The notes: a model not told the origin generated them from the letters alone. Shown: positions 36,230 to 47,652, counted from the stretch's first letter. The stretch: 64,000 nucleotides of DNA from Drosophila pseudoobscura (GCF_009870125.1 NC_046681.1:20101001-20165000); one strand, 5' to 3'. Made by a program: numbers and translations.

Positions 36230-38200
36230 CCTCGTTTTTGATCTTCCGTCGAATATTACCAGCTATATATCACATTTAGCCATGCCCACATAGTTTTATA
36301 CGATTAATGAATAAATTTTCTACACAATTGGTTAGTTTTTAGTCCTTGCTTTTAGTGTATTTTAACAAAAACAAGGCATAAACAAAGTAGTTCAAAAAAA
36401 AAATTCGCAATGTTGTTGGTATTTAAAGACGTGATGCGTGTATAGCCCTTTGTACACCCTATTTCGCTAATTTTGTATGAAGATCAAACGTAATTTATTA
36501 AAACCTTTTCTCAAATTGATATTCTTTAGACATATTCAAGTACATTATAAGTATCTTGTATATATATATAGAGATCCTGATACCTACTGAGCCTTGGAAG
36601 ACAAACATTTTCTCAATTCTATAACATTCATTTCCCCCAGGGTATGTGTGCATGGAATTAGCAACATGTTTGTGTATGGAAGCGGACTCATTGTTGCAAT
36701 AGCGAAACTGCGGCGAATCGGGTATTGCCTATATTTCAAGCTATATAGATTTGCCCACTTAGCTTTATCCCATAGATAAATGCATTTTCTACAAGATTGC
36801 TTCTTTTAATTACCTTTATGTATTTTATTTTGACCAAAAAACGGTTTTCAAGTAAATGTTGCCGCAATTTTTGTGTATGGAATGCGCAACATTTGTGTAT
36901 GGAATGCGCAACATTTGTGTATGGAATGAGACTCATTGTTGCTAAAGCGAACTGGGGCGAACTGCGGCGAATTCAAATTTTCTCATATTCTTCCGTTGAA
37001 TAATACTATTTATATAGAACATTTAGTCATGCCCACTCAATTTTGTACGATTGATGAATCAATTCTATACATGATTGGCCTATTCGAAATACTTGCATTT
37101 ATTGGATTTCTTTATAACATCGAAAATAAAATTAATAGATTGATGAAATTGACAAAAATACCATGGGAGCGCGGCGAAAACCAGTATTTCTACAGTATGA
37201 CCCTCAGAACAGCACCGAAATATACGGTCTCATTTGAAAAATATACCGAGTGGAGCGCGCCAAATCGAACTTTTTTGAATGTGAGCGACCAGGATTTAAA
37301 TGTTGTCAACCGGGCCTTTATCTATGCCCACATAATTTTATACGATTAATGAATCAATTTTCTACACAATTGGTTAGTTTTTAGTCCTTGCTTTTATTGA
37401 ATTTTGACTAAAACACGGTTTTCAAGTAAATGTTGCCGCAACATTGTGTATGGAATGGGACTCATTGTTGCTAAATCGAACTGCGGCGAATTCAAATTCG
37501 ATTCAAAAAACGACCAATTCCTCATATTCTTTGTTCCGTTGAATAATACTATCTAAATGAAACATTTAGCCATGCCCACTCAATTTTGTACGATTGATGA
37601 ATCAATTAAATTAATAAACGACAAAAAAACCATTTAGCACTTTAGTGCTAGTTTTTTAAAACACCACATCGGAGCGCGGCGAAAACCAGTTTCTACAGTA
37701 TGACCCTCAGAACGGCACCGAAATACAAAATATACCGAGTGGTGCGCGCCAAAGCGAACTTTTTTGAATGTGAGCGACAAGGATTTAAATGTTGTCAACC
37801 GGGCCATTACCGATTCAACAAATACGATTCCCTCAATTTTGTTCTTCCGTCGAATATTCCCAGCTAAATAGAATATTTATCTTTGCCCACATAATTTTAT
37901 ACTATTGTCGAATCAATTTTCTACTTGACTGGTTTGTTTTAAATACTAGCTTTTGTTGCAGTTTGCGTAAAAAAAAGTTTTAGCGAAGGTCAAATAAATA
38001 AAACGTAAAAGAAAAATCGTTCCAATTGCTCAATTTCTTTATTCCGTTGAATAATGCTGTGGAAAAATTACAAACATTTTCTTAGTTCTATAACATCCAT
38101 TTCCCCCCGTTTCAAGTTCTGTTTTCGATGCTATCGACTGGACACGAGGGGTGCGCGCGAAATATACATTTTTTGAATGGGAAGGATGTGCTTAAATTTG
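36230..38200 (+). repeat. Degenerate higher-order tandem repeat array
   Basis: A conserved landmark, GCCCAC then TACGATTRATGAAT, recurs near 36282, 36752, 37030, 37324, 37572 and 37884. Two subtypes exist: one followed by TTGGTTAGTTTTTAGTCC (36282, 37324) and one reading CTCAATTTTGTACGATTGATG (37030, 37572). The units alternate as a dimer of about 500-545 bases. A second conserved block from GAGCGCGGCGAAAACCAG to GTTGTCAACCGGGCC occurs at 37167-37317 and 37672-37804, 505 bases apart. Parts carry near-matches to the motif-6 promoter element (AAATATACCG). No transposase frame or terminal inverted repeat is visible. Confidence 0.85.
36871..36933 (+). repeat. Three tandem 21-base units
   Basis: Three copies of TTTGTGTATGGAATGCGCAAC-like units in direct order; the last copy diverges into TGAGACTC. 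Single copies of the same word occur near 36669 and 37445, so this is a local expansion inside the larger array. Confidence 0.85.
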
Positions 38201-38324
38201 CCGATACATTTGAGCGCTTTTTCCGTTAATTTACACGAAATAGTCTTTTGCGCCCTAGAATTCGTGATTAGTGATTTTAAAAGGGTTTGCGGAATGTTAT
38301 TCCCTCCCAAAAAGTTCTAGGAAA

Positions 38325-39350
38325 ATGGAAATCCCAGTATGCATTGTATCTCTAATTTTAATTCAGAAAGGCAACAGCTCCGCTCCGCTCCAAAGTATTG
38401 TAAGTAAATTTCCAAATTTCATTGAAAATCCACGCTACTCCTTCATGATGCAGCAGGACGAAAGCATGGACGTCTACTCCCACTCCAATGAAAATGTCTG
38501 CACCACGACTGAAGATGATTCGTGGCGCAACAGTTGGAAGAAGCAAAGGAATTCGAGCTGCGATTCAGGATTCGGCACAGACACAGAGGACTGGAGGAAG
38601 GAGCTCACTGGCTGTGTACCTGGATGGCCGACTACGTGGCAGAGAGTACCTGAAAGTTCCATGGCGCAGGAGCGCCACCAGATGAAGAAAGTCTGGCCCG
38701 CTCATGTGATAGAAGCGGAGCTGGTGGCCCAAAGCATGCTTTACCCCAGGAAGCCCCAAAGTCCCGTCTCGTCCTATAGCGCGTTTGATGCTATTCCTTT
38801 CCAGTGGGTGGAGATTACTGGCTTTCCATGGGATGCCACCGAGCAGATCCTCAAGGCGTTCCACTCCGTAGGAACCATCTTGAAGAAGCGTCCAATTCGG
38901 CACGGCATCCAGCTGCAGTACGCCTTTACAGTGGAGGCCTGCCGAGCTCTGGATTTCAATTTCGTTACCATCTGCAGCTACAAAGTGCGGGTGAACCGCT
39001 TGCTCGACGATCCAGAGGAGCGGGGTAGGCATCGGGGTATGCCGCTGTATTCCTATTGCTGGCAGAATCCGCAGTATCCGAAGTTCTGCTTCAGTGAGCG
39101 GCTACGCTGCTATCAACAGCAGACCAACAGGAACTGCAGACCGTACAAGGACGCCTATCAGGGGAGCCGATTGTGGGGCTGTGTCGCTTACTGCTTCACG
39201 ATTTTGATTTGCTTTCTCTTCTACTGCCTGGGGTACTTGTGGCGCTCCTTCGATAACTACATGTCGCGGAAGGCTGTCCGAAACGACACCCACCCCGGCG
39301 CCGGCTACCACTGTGAGCTCGTGAACAACAGCGTCCAATACATAAAATGA
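38325..39350 (+). CDS. Nup35/Nup53-type RRM protein with C-terminal transmembrane segment
   Basis: 341 residues from GAAAATGG; an alternative start is the ATG at 38445. Residues about 161-235 match the Nup35 (MPPN) RRM: WVEITGFPWDAT, ILKAFHSVGTILKK, then LQYAFTVEACRAL, aligning with human WVTVFGFP, ILLQFAQYGNILK and IRYQSKLQARKAL. In nucleoporins this domain dimerises and does not bind RNA in the usual way. The Nup35 C-terminal amphipathic helix is not present. Instead residues about 283-306 form a strongly hydrophobic segment (CVAYCFTILICFLFYCLGYLW) followed by a basic, probably cytosolic or nucleoplasmic, tail. The N-terminus is acidic and Ser-rich, with DSGFGT at residues 80-85. No essential intron is seen; a 54-base GT-AG segment at 38400-38453 would be an in-frame optional intron. 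I read it as a diverged Nup35 relative, perhaps a retrogene; function unknown. Confidence 0.75.
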   Translation: MEIPVCIVSLILIQKGNSSAPLQSIVSKFPNFIENPRYSFMMQQDESMDVYSHSNENVCTTTEDDSWRNSWKKQRNSSCDSGFGTDTEDWRKELTGCVPGWPTTWQRVPESSMAQERHQMKKVWPAHVIEAELVAQSMLYPRKPQSPVSSYSAFDAIPFQWVEITGFPWDATEQILKAFHSVGTILKKRPIRHGIQLQYAFTVEACRALDFNFVTICSYKVRVNRLLDDPEERGRHRGMPLYSYCWQNPQYPKFCFSERLRCYQQQTNRNCRPYKDAYQGSRLWGCVAYCFTILICFLFYCLGYLWRSFDNYMSRKAVRNDTHPGAGYHCELVNNSVQYIK

Positions 39351-41208
39351 TCTAGGCCATTGCATTATTGCATTGCACTATTATATTTTTTTAAATCTGC
39401 AAAATATTATTCTATTATTTGCTTCCGAAAAAGGTAATTTGTGTGTTATGTGTCTCTTAATTATGAAAATAGCGAGGTCTCTGGATCCATCTGATCACCC
39501 CCGCAAGAGCTTTTCGGCCCACTATTACCTGTGCACCCAACAGCTGGCGAGGGAGACGGCTGCCGGCTGCAACAACCTTCGGGCCACCTCTACTTTTGAC
39601 CCATTCGTACCGTGGGGGCTGCTGCTGAACTGCGCAGTCAGCGCTCAGACCCACTCCGATGGAGCGTTTCCATTCTCCCAATTAATAGAATGGTTTTCTC
39701 TTCCAAGTGAACTTACATTTTGCTTTATATTTAGTTGTTACAGTATTAGCATTAGTTGACTGCATTTGAACTCACTGTTTTGAGTACTTGTATTCACGTT
39801 GTCTGTTTTATATTTCAGCATACGTTATATTTGCGGCTTTGAATGAGTACAATACTCGAGTTAGCCAACACTCATCTCGGTTTCGAATTCAACTGTTCAC
39901 CGAAAACCCAATTGGAGAATCGCCAATCAGAAAACTCACTTGAGCTACACAATTTCGATTCATGGACTCTAAATAACAGGCTCGCAGCAAAAGCAGAGCG
40001 GCGCTCTTTGAGATTTCGTTTTCGTTTCGTTGCGTTCCGTTTCGCCTGAGTGTGAATTTCATTTCATCGTGCATGTGTGTGTGTGTGTGTTTGTTTTTGG
40101 TTTTGTATGAGTCGGCGCTCTCTTTGCTCATTTGTTTCGTTGTTGCTATTGCTGGTGGTGGTGCCGGTGCCGGTGCCTGTGTGTGTGTGAGGGAGAGGGA
40201 AAAGTTTGTTTCGAAAGAGCTTTGCCTCCACACTCTTTGCACTGAAGGAAAATTGATATTACTTGGCGATCCAAGAAAAAAACAATAAAATAAATACTTG
40301 ATGTAGCGAAAGGTATATTTACATGTACTTTACATAGATATTATTATTGCGTTGTGTATGAGGGCAGGTGAGCAATTTCGAACAGTGCATAACCAATGAG
40401 CATGCATATCATATTTTTGAGCTATTAAATTGCGACCTGTAGATACATACATACATATGTATGAGCTTTTGAGCTTCTTACTGGTATCCCTCATTTCCAG
40501 CCTATTCATAGAGTGGGTTTGTTTGCTTTGAGTGGAGCACCATTTAGACAATTGAGTGAGGTGGTGAGTGGTGGCAATCCACAGACTCCACTTGACCCCG
40601 TTCGAGTGCATTTTTTGTTACCTTCGTTGAGTTCAGGCGACAGGATAGCAGCAACTCAGACAGAGCCAAGCGGAACTGCCAAAAATTCAACTCGTCATGA
40701 CCTCTCTCTGGCATTAGCTCTACCTCTCTCTCTCTATCTGCATCTCTCTCACATACAATGGGCTTCTCTGAGTGAGTGCGAGATGGCAAGACCTTATGGG
40801 GTTCAGTGAGTGAGACGCCTGGAAGCATGAAAAAATCCTTGAACATATTGATGAACCAGGAGTGCAGTAGTCAGAGCTGCATCATGAGTTTCAAATAACT
40901 GGAATAACTGCTGCCAAGTCAAAGTCAATGGCACATTATCCGCAATGGGAGCAGGGGAACCACTGCAGAGCAGAGCAGAGCAGAGGAACGGAACGGAACG
41001 GATGGGCCATGGACCGACCATTAGAAGAGGCGGATGAGGGAGGCACCGCAGCGGAGGAAGTGGCTCGAGTTGAGTCTGGCCTCTGCTTAGACATTCCTTG
41101 CAGCTCCCTCAAGGCCGCACAGTAGGCCTTGCAATTGAGCTTACTCAAATGTTGGTATATGTATGTGGCTTTATTTTTGTTGAATTTCCCGTTAAAAGTG
41201 TTGCAAAA
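39351..41208. other. Intergenic, no gene recognised
   Basis: It holds simple repeats: (TG)n near 40074-40091, CT tracts near 40725-40750, and a CAGAG run near 40975-40985. No frame shows protein-like composition. Confidence 0.5.
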
Positions 41209-41475
41209 TCAAACAAAAATACATACAATGTCGTAAGGTTTTAGATTTTTTTTAAGTTCGCATTGAAAGTACTTTCCCTTCTTTCCAAAAATGATTGGTT
41301 TCTTTGACCTGCGAACGCTCTTTGCTCCGCTGGAATATGGCGTGAGAATAGCCTCGAGTCTGGTGACGGCCGTTGGAAACTTTCTGCAGTGCATGTGGCT
41401 GCCACCTTTGAGGCACACATAGTTCATGTCTGTGGCATCCATCTGCTCTTCTTCAATCAAATCTCCAGCAAACAT
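41209..41475 (-). CDS. Possible small protein, 88 residues
   Basis: Single-exon frame from ATG to TGA. I do not recognise the family. The product begins MFAGDLIEEEQMDATDMNY, contains four cysteines and a basic stretch (SVRRSKKP, FGKKGKY), and has no signal peptide or membrane segment. Codons in the first two thirds favour C-ending third positions (GCC, TGC, CTC, GTC, ACC), as in expressed fly genes and unlike the AT-rich DNA around it. The last 20 codons are AT-rich, so the end may be degraded or may run into a spliced exon. It could equally be a gene fragment. Confidence 0.4.
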   Translation of the reverse strand: MFAGDLIEEEQMDATDMNYVCLKGGSHMHCRKFPTAVTRLEAILTPYSSGAKSVRRSKKPIIFGKKGKYFQCELKKNLKPYDIVCIFV

Positions 41476-44157
41476 TTTTGAAAAACTAAATTTTAAAATT
41501 CATGTTGCTAAATTTGACGGAGCTTAGGTCATTAGATCACACAATTCCAAATAAACAACTCACAGAATAACGTCCATATGTAAGTCCCAACTATGGTGGA
41601 AGTTTCTCTTTCTCTAGAGAAGCCAGAAAATTAGAGTTAATTATAGTAGAAGAATCTCTAAAATTATTTCTGGTTCATTCTATATAGATTTTGATTTACG
41701 CTCAATCTACCATCTCGTACCATCTGTATACATATTTGATCACTTTTTCCTTATGCCATCCACGGTGCTCGTGAAGAAACCTTACTAAGGAGAGGCCAAG
41801 TGTTGGCCAGGTTGCAGATGAAGCCAGACCTGGCCAAAGGAATGCGAAGCCAACAGACGGACGACCGAATGAAGAAGATGTTAACCCACAGGCGGCGGAT
41901 GTGTCCAAGAAGCAGGGACCACGACCACGACCACGACCAGGACCCGGACCAGTCGTCCCCCCGAGGGTAGGGGTCTGGGGCTGGGACTGAGACTGAAGCC
42001 CAGAAGAAGCGTAAAGAGCAGCAAACAACAGCAGCATAAGCAAAACGACCAACAACTAAGAGATGAAGGAACGGAAGAGTACCAACGACAACGACCCTGG
42101 GAGCAAATTCAATGCAATAATACAAAAAAAACTTGCAGAAAATATAACTTGGACGCGCCGATTTATAAATACTCTTGCGGTGTGATGAATAATACAAGCC
42201 TGGCTTTCTTTCTGTAAATACAATTATTTACTAAAAAAGTCTGGTGGAAATCGGTGTATAGAATAAGCTGAGTGTGAAACGATTCAATGTAATTAGCTGT
42301 GTGCCTTCCCGGTGTATGTAATAAGCAGAGTGAGCATAGGTTGTACGTAATTTGCTGTGTATGTGCATAGCTTCTTACGAAATTAGCTGTGGATGAGCAT
42401 ATGATATGTAAATAGGTGGTACTTATTCGTTTGTCCCTATATTTTGTACGGTATGTGGTGCGCATCAGGAAAAGTTCAGCAAACAGAAATTGAGACATGG
42501 CTATAAATATAAATAGATGAAGGCAGACGGCTTTAAATGCCGATTTGTTTAGAGATGCATTGCAATAATTTTAATATAATATGTACTCTGAAAGTGTATC
42601 AGAAATGTGTCTGTGTTGTGGACAACTTGTGGTATGTGTTTATGCTCATCTCATCTCTTCTCTGCTGTGTGCTCTGTGTCTGTCTGTCCTCGGCCTGTCC
42701 TCTCTTCATCCTCCTCCTCCTCCGCTGCTTCTTTCGTCGACTGTGTGGGAAAATTCAGGCCGTGGGAATTACATGTGAAATTTCGATGGTGTGTCTGAAC
42801 AGGCGAGCAGGAACGAATGCCAGCAACGGGAGCAGAGAACATGCAGAAAAAGAACGACACCACAGCAGACATACACCCTGACCACTCTGTCCCATTCCAT
42901 CCCGTGTCATTCCCCAGCGGACAGAATTCTAAGCAGCGGGAGAGACTGACAGACCGGCAGACGGACAGAGAGGGAGAGCGAGAATTCTGGGAGAGAGAAA
43001 AAGAGTGCATTGAAGGGCTCCATAGTGGATGGAGCTGATTATGCGCTCTCTCTCTCTCTCTGTCTCGGTCCCTTATGTTGATGGCGGCCTCCACGCGGTG
43101 TTTGTGCAACATTTTGCGGCAACCGCAGCCAGCGCGCACAGATTTTAACGGAACAATTTTGAATAGGCGAACAGGCCAAAGAGCAGTACGATCCTGGTGC
43201 AGCATGTTGCATGAGATGTCTCGGGTGGCAGCACACACACTACTCGAAATTGATTATCCGCCGAGTCTCAGAATGGAGTGGAGAGAGCCAAGAGCCAAGA
43301 GCCACGAGGAGTTTGCCATTTCAGAGTTTTTTTCAGCTAACAAAGGGCCCGCCCTGACAAAGCACAGCCAAAAAGTAGCAGCCAGGGCCCGCCTGCGGCC
43401 ATCATTAGGGTAGAAGGTTTCGTTTCGATTAGAAATTGCAGCAGGAACGCAGCAAGCTGCAGCAGGTAGCCCTCCGTTCTCCTCCGTTTAGCCATTGTCT
43501 GTCGCTCCCCATTCCTTGTGCCCATTCCCATTCCCAACTGCACTTGGCCCAATCCAATCCGTAAAGGGAACACACAGCAGAAACAGCAGAATGAAAAAAG
43601 AACAAAAGAGAATCAGGCAACACGAAGATGAGGAGCACCGAAGTCGGGTATACTCTTAAGGAAGTTGTTGCATTGTGGATATATGTACATATGTATATAC
43701 CTATGTACAAAGGGTACTAGCAGAAATCCCAAGTGTATGTAATTAGCTGTGTGTCATCAGAGCTGTATGTAATTAGCTGTATATGAACAAAACATTCTAC
43801 CAAGTTTCGCTCTATGGCGGGTGCATGGATGTATGTAAAAGACTCTCCTGAAAAGAAGAGTATAACGAGCCAGATTATGTTGGAGCCAGATTATGTTTCT
43901 GCTGAAACAGAAGAACCAGCGGCAACAAGAACTTCTTTATTTATAGCCAACCCAGACATGGGGAGTAAAGGGAATGGGGTTTGTTTCGGGAACAACATCG
44001 GGAATGGCAGAACCCGAAAGAAGATGGCAAAGCTTCACATGTATGAATCATTATGAGTTTTTTTGATACCCCTTAAAGTATGGGAGAGAATAAATTCCAA
44101 AAACTAAGCAACATTTTCTGAAAATCATACTAACAAGCGACAGATCACATTACAAAC
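41476..44157. other. Intergenic, no gene recognised
   Basis: Contains the GTATGTAATTAGCTGTG repeats (42285-42410 and 43733-43785), TCC tracts near 42712-42724, and CT/GA tracts near 42970-43065. The frames seen are repetitive or overlap on both strands. Confidence 0.5.
42285..42410 (+). repeat. Degenerate TGTAATTAGCTGTG tandem repeats
   Basis: Four diverged copies of a unit like GTATGTAATTAGCTGTGTG, about 30-45 bases apart. Two clean copies of the same unit occur near 43733-43785, 1.4 kb away. Read on the minus strand they make a spurious long frame. Confidence 0.65.
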
Positions 44158-45727
44158 ATGAAAGTGAACACTATAGGAGAACAGGATACACAAATGCAGG
44201 ACGAGAGGACTTTAGATTTGGACGACGAGGAGCAGGCAGCTGAGAGATGTGCAGGCGGAGTGGAGTATCCTTTGGACGGTGGAGTTGAAATGGAATCCGT
44301 GTACAATATAAAATTTCCATTGCCAGAACAAACGGATCCAGAGCTATGCCGCGATGAGTTTCTCAAGAACGTACTGGAGCAGTACAAGACGAAGGTGGAG
44401 AAGAAAACGCGATCGCAAAGATCGCGAGAGTTGACATTCATCGGGCTTGATGGACCCGAGAAGACACTCGAGGCATTGGCCATCAAAGAGATGATTCGAC
44501 GCTCCAGAATGTCATCAAGGGGCACAACAGTCGTGAGCATCATTCAGCGGCGTACCACGAGGCTTTACGAGATAACGCTGGAGTGTCAGAAGGCCTCCGT
44601 CGACTTTATGTTGCCACGCCTGCGCAAGCAGCTGGGACTCTTCAGTAATCCCTGGCCCGGGGAGATAAACAACATGCCAAATAAGCTGTTTCATTGGTCG
44701 GTGGACCACTTCATGCAGCGTTTGCACATCAATCAATTGTATCTGGATGTCATCCAGCGGGAGCGAACCAAAAGCGACTTGGATTGCGTCAAGTTTCGCA
44801 CGGATCTGCACGAGATAATATCGCTGTTGCAAGAGGTCCGAGACGACTTCATCGAGGGACGAGACATATGCGAATATTCCATGAAATTGATACAGTAAGC
44901 GCACCATTCAATTAGCCACGTGTTGTAGTCGTCATTTGTGGTATTTTCCTTCGCTTAGTGCTGCCAAATACACTACGAACCCAAAATGGGTTCATAATTT
45001 CAACATGGCCCGCCAATTGCAGGAGGAGCTGAAGTACAACTCCTTTACCAATCGAGGCTCGAAAAACTACAGAAGGAGCACCGATAACCGACAGTCGGGC
45101 ATGAAGATTGACTTCGAGCACCAACAGGGTAAGTCGCAGTAGATCATTGTGGAAGCAGTATTCTCATTCAACTTGTATCTGCTTAGCTGTTGGACCCATT
45201 GATCTGCGGTATCGCATCAATTGGATGCACAGCTGCAGTGATCAGGTACTGATGCGACTGCAGGCCAGAGAGGAGCTCCTGCAGACCGAATTGACCGAAA
45301 TCAGAACCCATATGAAACAGGACTCAATGGTGCACAATAATTCAGAGTTCGTGTACGCATACCTGATTGATTCCTTTAAGAATAAGATCAAGGACTGGGA
45401 GGAGAAGCTGGAGACTGATATGGAGAAGGCCGAACTGATGTGCAATCAAACCAGCAACAAGTTGCAAAAGGTCAAGGATGATCTCGTTTTCTACAGGGAT
45501 CAGCAGGAAATGTTCAAGCGACGAATAATCGAGGTCAGGGCTCAAATCGAGCAGGAGGAAAGGGATCGCATAGAGGAGGCGGTATGTTGTCTACAACTAA
45601 CTTTAGTCGATCCATAACTATGGTAATTTCCGTCTTCATGTAGGAAATGCGGGCAACTGCCTTGTCTCTGAAATTGTTGAATAAGAAAAACAAACGTCGC
45701 GGCAAGGACAAGAAAAAGAAATTCTAA
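44158..45727 (+). CDS. DRC9/IQCG-like nexin-dynein regulatory complex protein
   Basis: Four exons: 44158-44894, 44959-45128, 45187-45581 and 45644-45727 (1386 bases, 461 residues), all GT-AG with agreeing phases and introns of 58-64 bases. The C-terminal half is coiled coil (residues about 320-430). It resembles human IQCG in the order of a KDWEEKLETDMEKAE-type segment, a long helix with EEERDRIE-like charge, and a final poly-lysine tail (NKKNKRRGKDKKKKF). IQCG/DRC9 is a subunit of the nexin link that controls dynein in motile axonemes; in flies this means sperm tails. The IQ calmodulin-binding motif expected just before the basic tail is not visible. The N-terminal 250 residues are acidic then mixed and I cannot place them in a domain. 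Identity rests on residue patterns recalled from the family, so another axonemal coiled-coil protein is possible. Confidence 0.6.
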
Positions 45728-46246
45728 AGTTCTCTCGAGTGAAAACAGTTTCGTCATTCAATCAATCAATTTATTTATGTTGGCAACCCAAACAAAATAA
45801 TCAACAAATAATAACAGAAAATTCATGAACTTAACCCTCAACAAAAGTCGACCTCAAAGAAGGGGTTCTTGGGGGGGTACCATACCAAACTTACTTCAAA
45901 CATTTACCATATTCATTATTGCATATTCCGCCGAGGAGACAAATGAAATTACAGGCAAGACGATTTGCGTGTTTCGGCATTGAAATTGCAGTTCTACAGA
46001 ATCGAATTATGTGCAATTTAGTCACCCTAGTAACCCCCGCGCTAACCCCCACATTGGGGTCTCGATGTATAGTTATTTTATGCACCTGGCAACCGTGAAA
46101 CCGTGAAAGTTGCCGCATAACTTTGCTGTTGTACGAGTAGTTGTTGCCAGGTTGAGCATACTGTTTACGCTTAGAAAATAGAGAATAGAAATTTTTCACC
46201 GCCCAACACAACGCAGCCAGCAGTCGGATTAAGTTTTCCCTACATA
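45728..46246. other. Gap between the DRC9-like gene and the CCDC170 upstream exon
   Basis: It contains the 3' end of the DRC9-like gene and about 350 bases with no coding signal. No clear AATAAA follows the stop; AAATAATAA-like variants lie near 45800-45815. Confidence 0.45.
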
Positions 46247-46396
46247 ATGCCAACAAATCCGCGCCCCACTACTAATGGCAATACCACCGAGGATTGGCAA
46301 GTGTTTGAGCTCCTATGCGGAAACGGAAACGGATCTGTCCCAGGGCAGATGTCTACGATGTCGCCACCTGCACACAGAACATTACCTTCCTACCAG
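46247..46396 (+). CDS. Possible alternative first coding exon of CCDC170
   Basis: An ATG opens 50 codons (MPTNPRPTTNGNTTEDWQVF onward) and runs into a strong donor, TACCAG/GTGAGC. It ends in phase 0, the same phase in which exon 2 (47792) of the downstream gene begins, so it could replace the exon at 47653 as an alternative N-terminus. It could also be the first exon of something else, or chance. No homology is recognised. Confidence 0.35.
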
Positions 46397-47652
46397 GTGA
46401 GCTTTTTTTTTGTTCCAGCCTGTCGCTATGGGCTATGGTTTGTCTAAAATTAGTCCCTGGAAAATCGTGTGCCAAATTGCCGTATAACTGCAGAGATTTA
46501 TGTGCTTTACTTTAATGCGAATTCGCAATTGAATGACAATTTCACCCGCGACTGTTGTTTTCTGTGTGAAATTTATGCGGTTGTTAGGCGAAATCGTTGT
46601 GTTCTTTCGGGGTAACTAATGATAACATTTGGGGGGGTGGGATTTGCATAAAAGCGGGTTGATCTGACGGGTTACAGTGGTTGAGGACTCATTGGGGTAC
46701 ATAATGAGAAAGATATCACGAGAATATCTCTTGAGAATCTATAAAAAAATACTCTTTGAAGCATGTTTTGTTGGAGAATGCAGATGAATGAACCCATTTG
46801 ATCGATATTCGATATCCAAACGTATAATAGACGATCCTCATTATATTCTACGTTGTCCTGGCCATTATACAAATTTCTGGAATATATTAAACACTTTGAA
46901 TTCTCTGAAGAATAACCAACCCTCTACCACATATGTACATATATCCCCTCACAATCAAGAAACTTTATATGAAAGTTTCCTCTGTAATTCCCTTGCCTGC
47001 ACAATAGCCAATCTTATCGGACATTAAACACATTTTCAGTTCCCATTTGTCTCCACCCCGCCCTCGGAAAGTGCAGACAATTGGCCAAAAGTTGCACACC
47101 TCATTTTCCGTTTCCGGCCAAAAGCAAAAATTTCAACACTGTGCAGCGTTTTAGCCTCAAACCCCAAAGCCATCCGCGGCTCCATGGCGTGTGCGTGAGT
47201 CCGTTCTGTGCATTGCATTTGACTCCACCACTTGGCGCCATGAATACCATGTGAATGACCCAAATAACAGCAAACAAACTGCAAAGTTTTTCTCCAATGT
47301 GTAAACGTGGCTACCAGGAGTGGAGCCCCGCTCCTGCCACTGCCATTGAGCTCGTTTTCACTTACGACCCGTGCCCATGCCCATGCCCATGCCCATGCCA
47401 CATCCACTTCCATCCCCGACTATGGAGCATAAATTTAAGTATTGTGTGATGTTATGTTGAGGTAAATTCCTCGGTGCCATGCCAGGGACCTGCCTGCTGC
47501 CTGCCCATCAGTTGTTAGGCAGAAGGTTGTTAGGCTCCCACTAAAACCCAAAGGCTTGCCCAGGACAAAGTTTAGTTGGTCCGCGACTCTGGGAACGTAT
47601 GGTTCGCACTGGATTGAAAGAGGAATATATAGCAGAACAGATATATTGAAGA
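46397..47652 (+). other. Gap between the two candidate CCDC170 first exons
   Basis: No coding exon is seen. It would be intronic if the exon at 46247 belongs to CCDC170, otherwise intergenic with the CCDC170 promoter near its right end. A CCCATG tandem run lies near 47372-47399. Confidence 0.45.

Noticed and set aside
36936-37349. 137-codon frame with hydrophobic segments
   Set aside because: It lies wholly in the tandem array, and the next repeat copies do not keep the frame.
43814-44056. 80-codon frame just upstream of the DRC9-like gene
   Set aside because: Weak start context, no recognised similarity and no splice link to the next exon.
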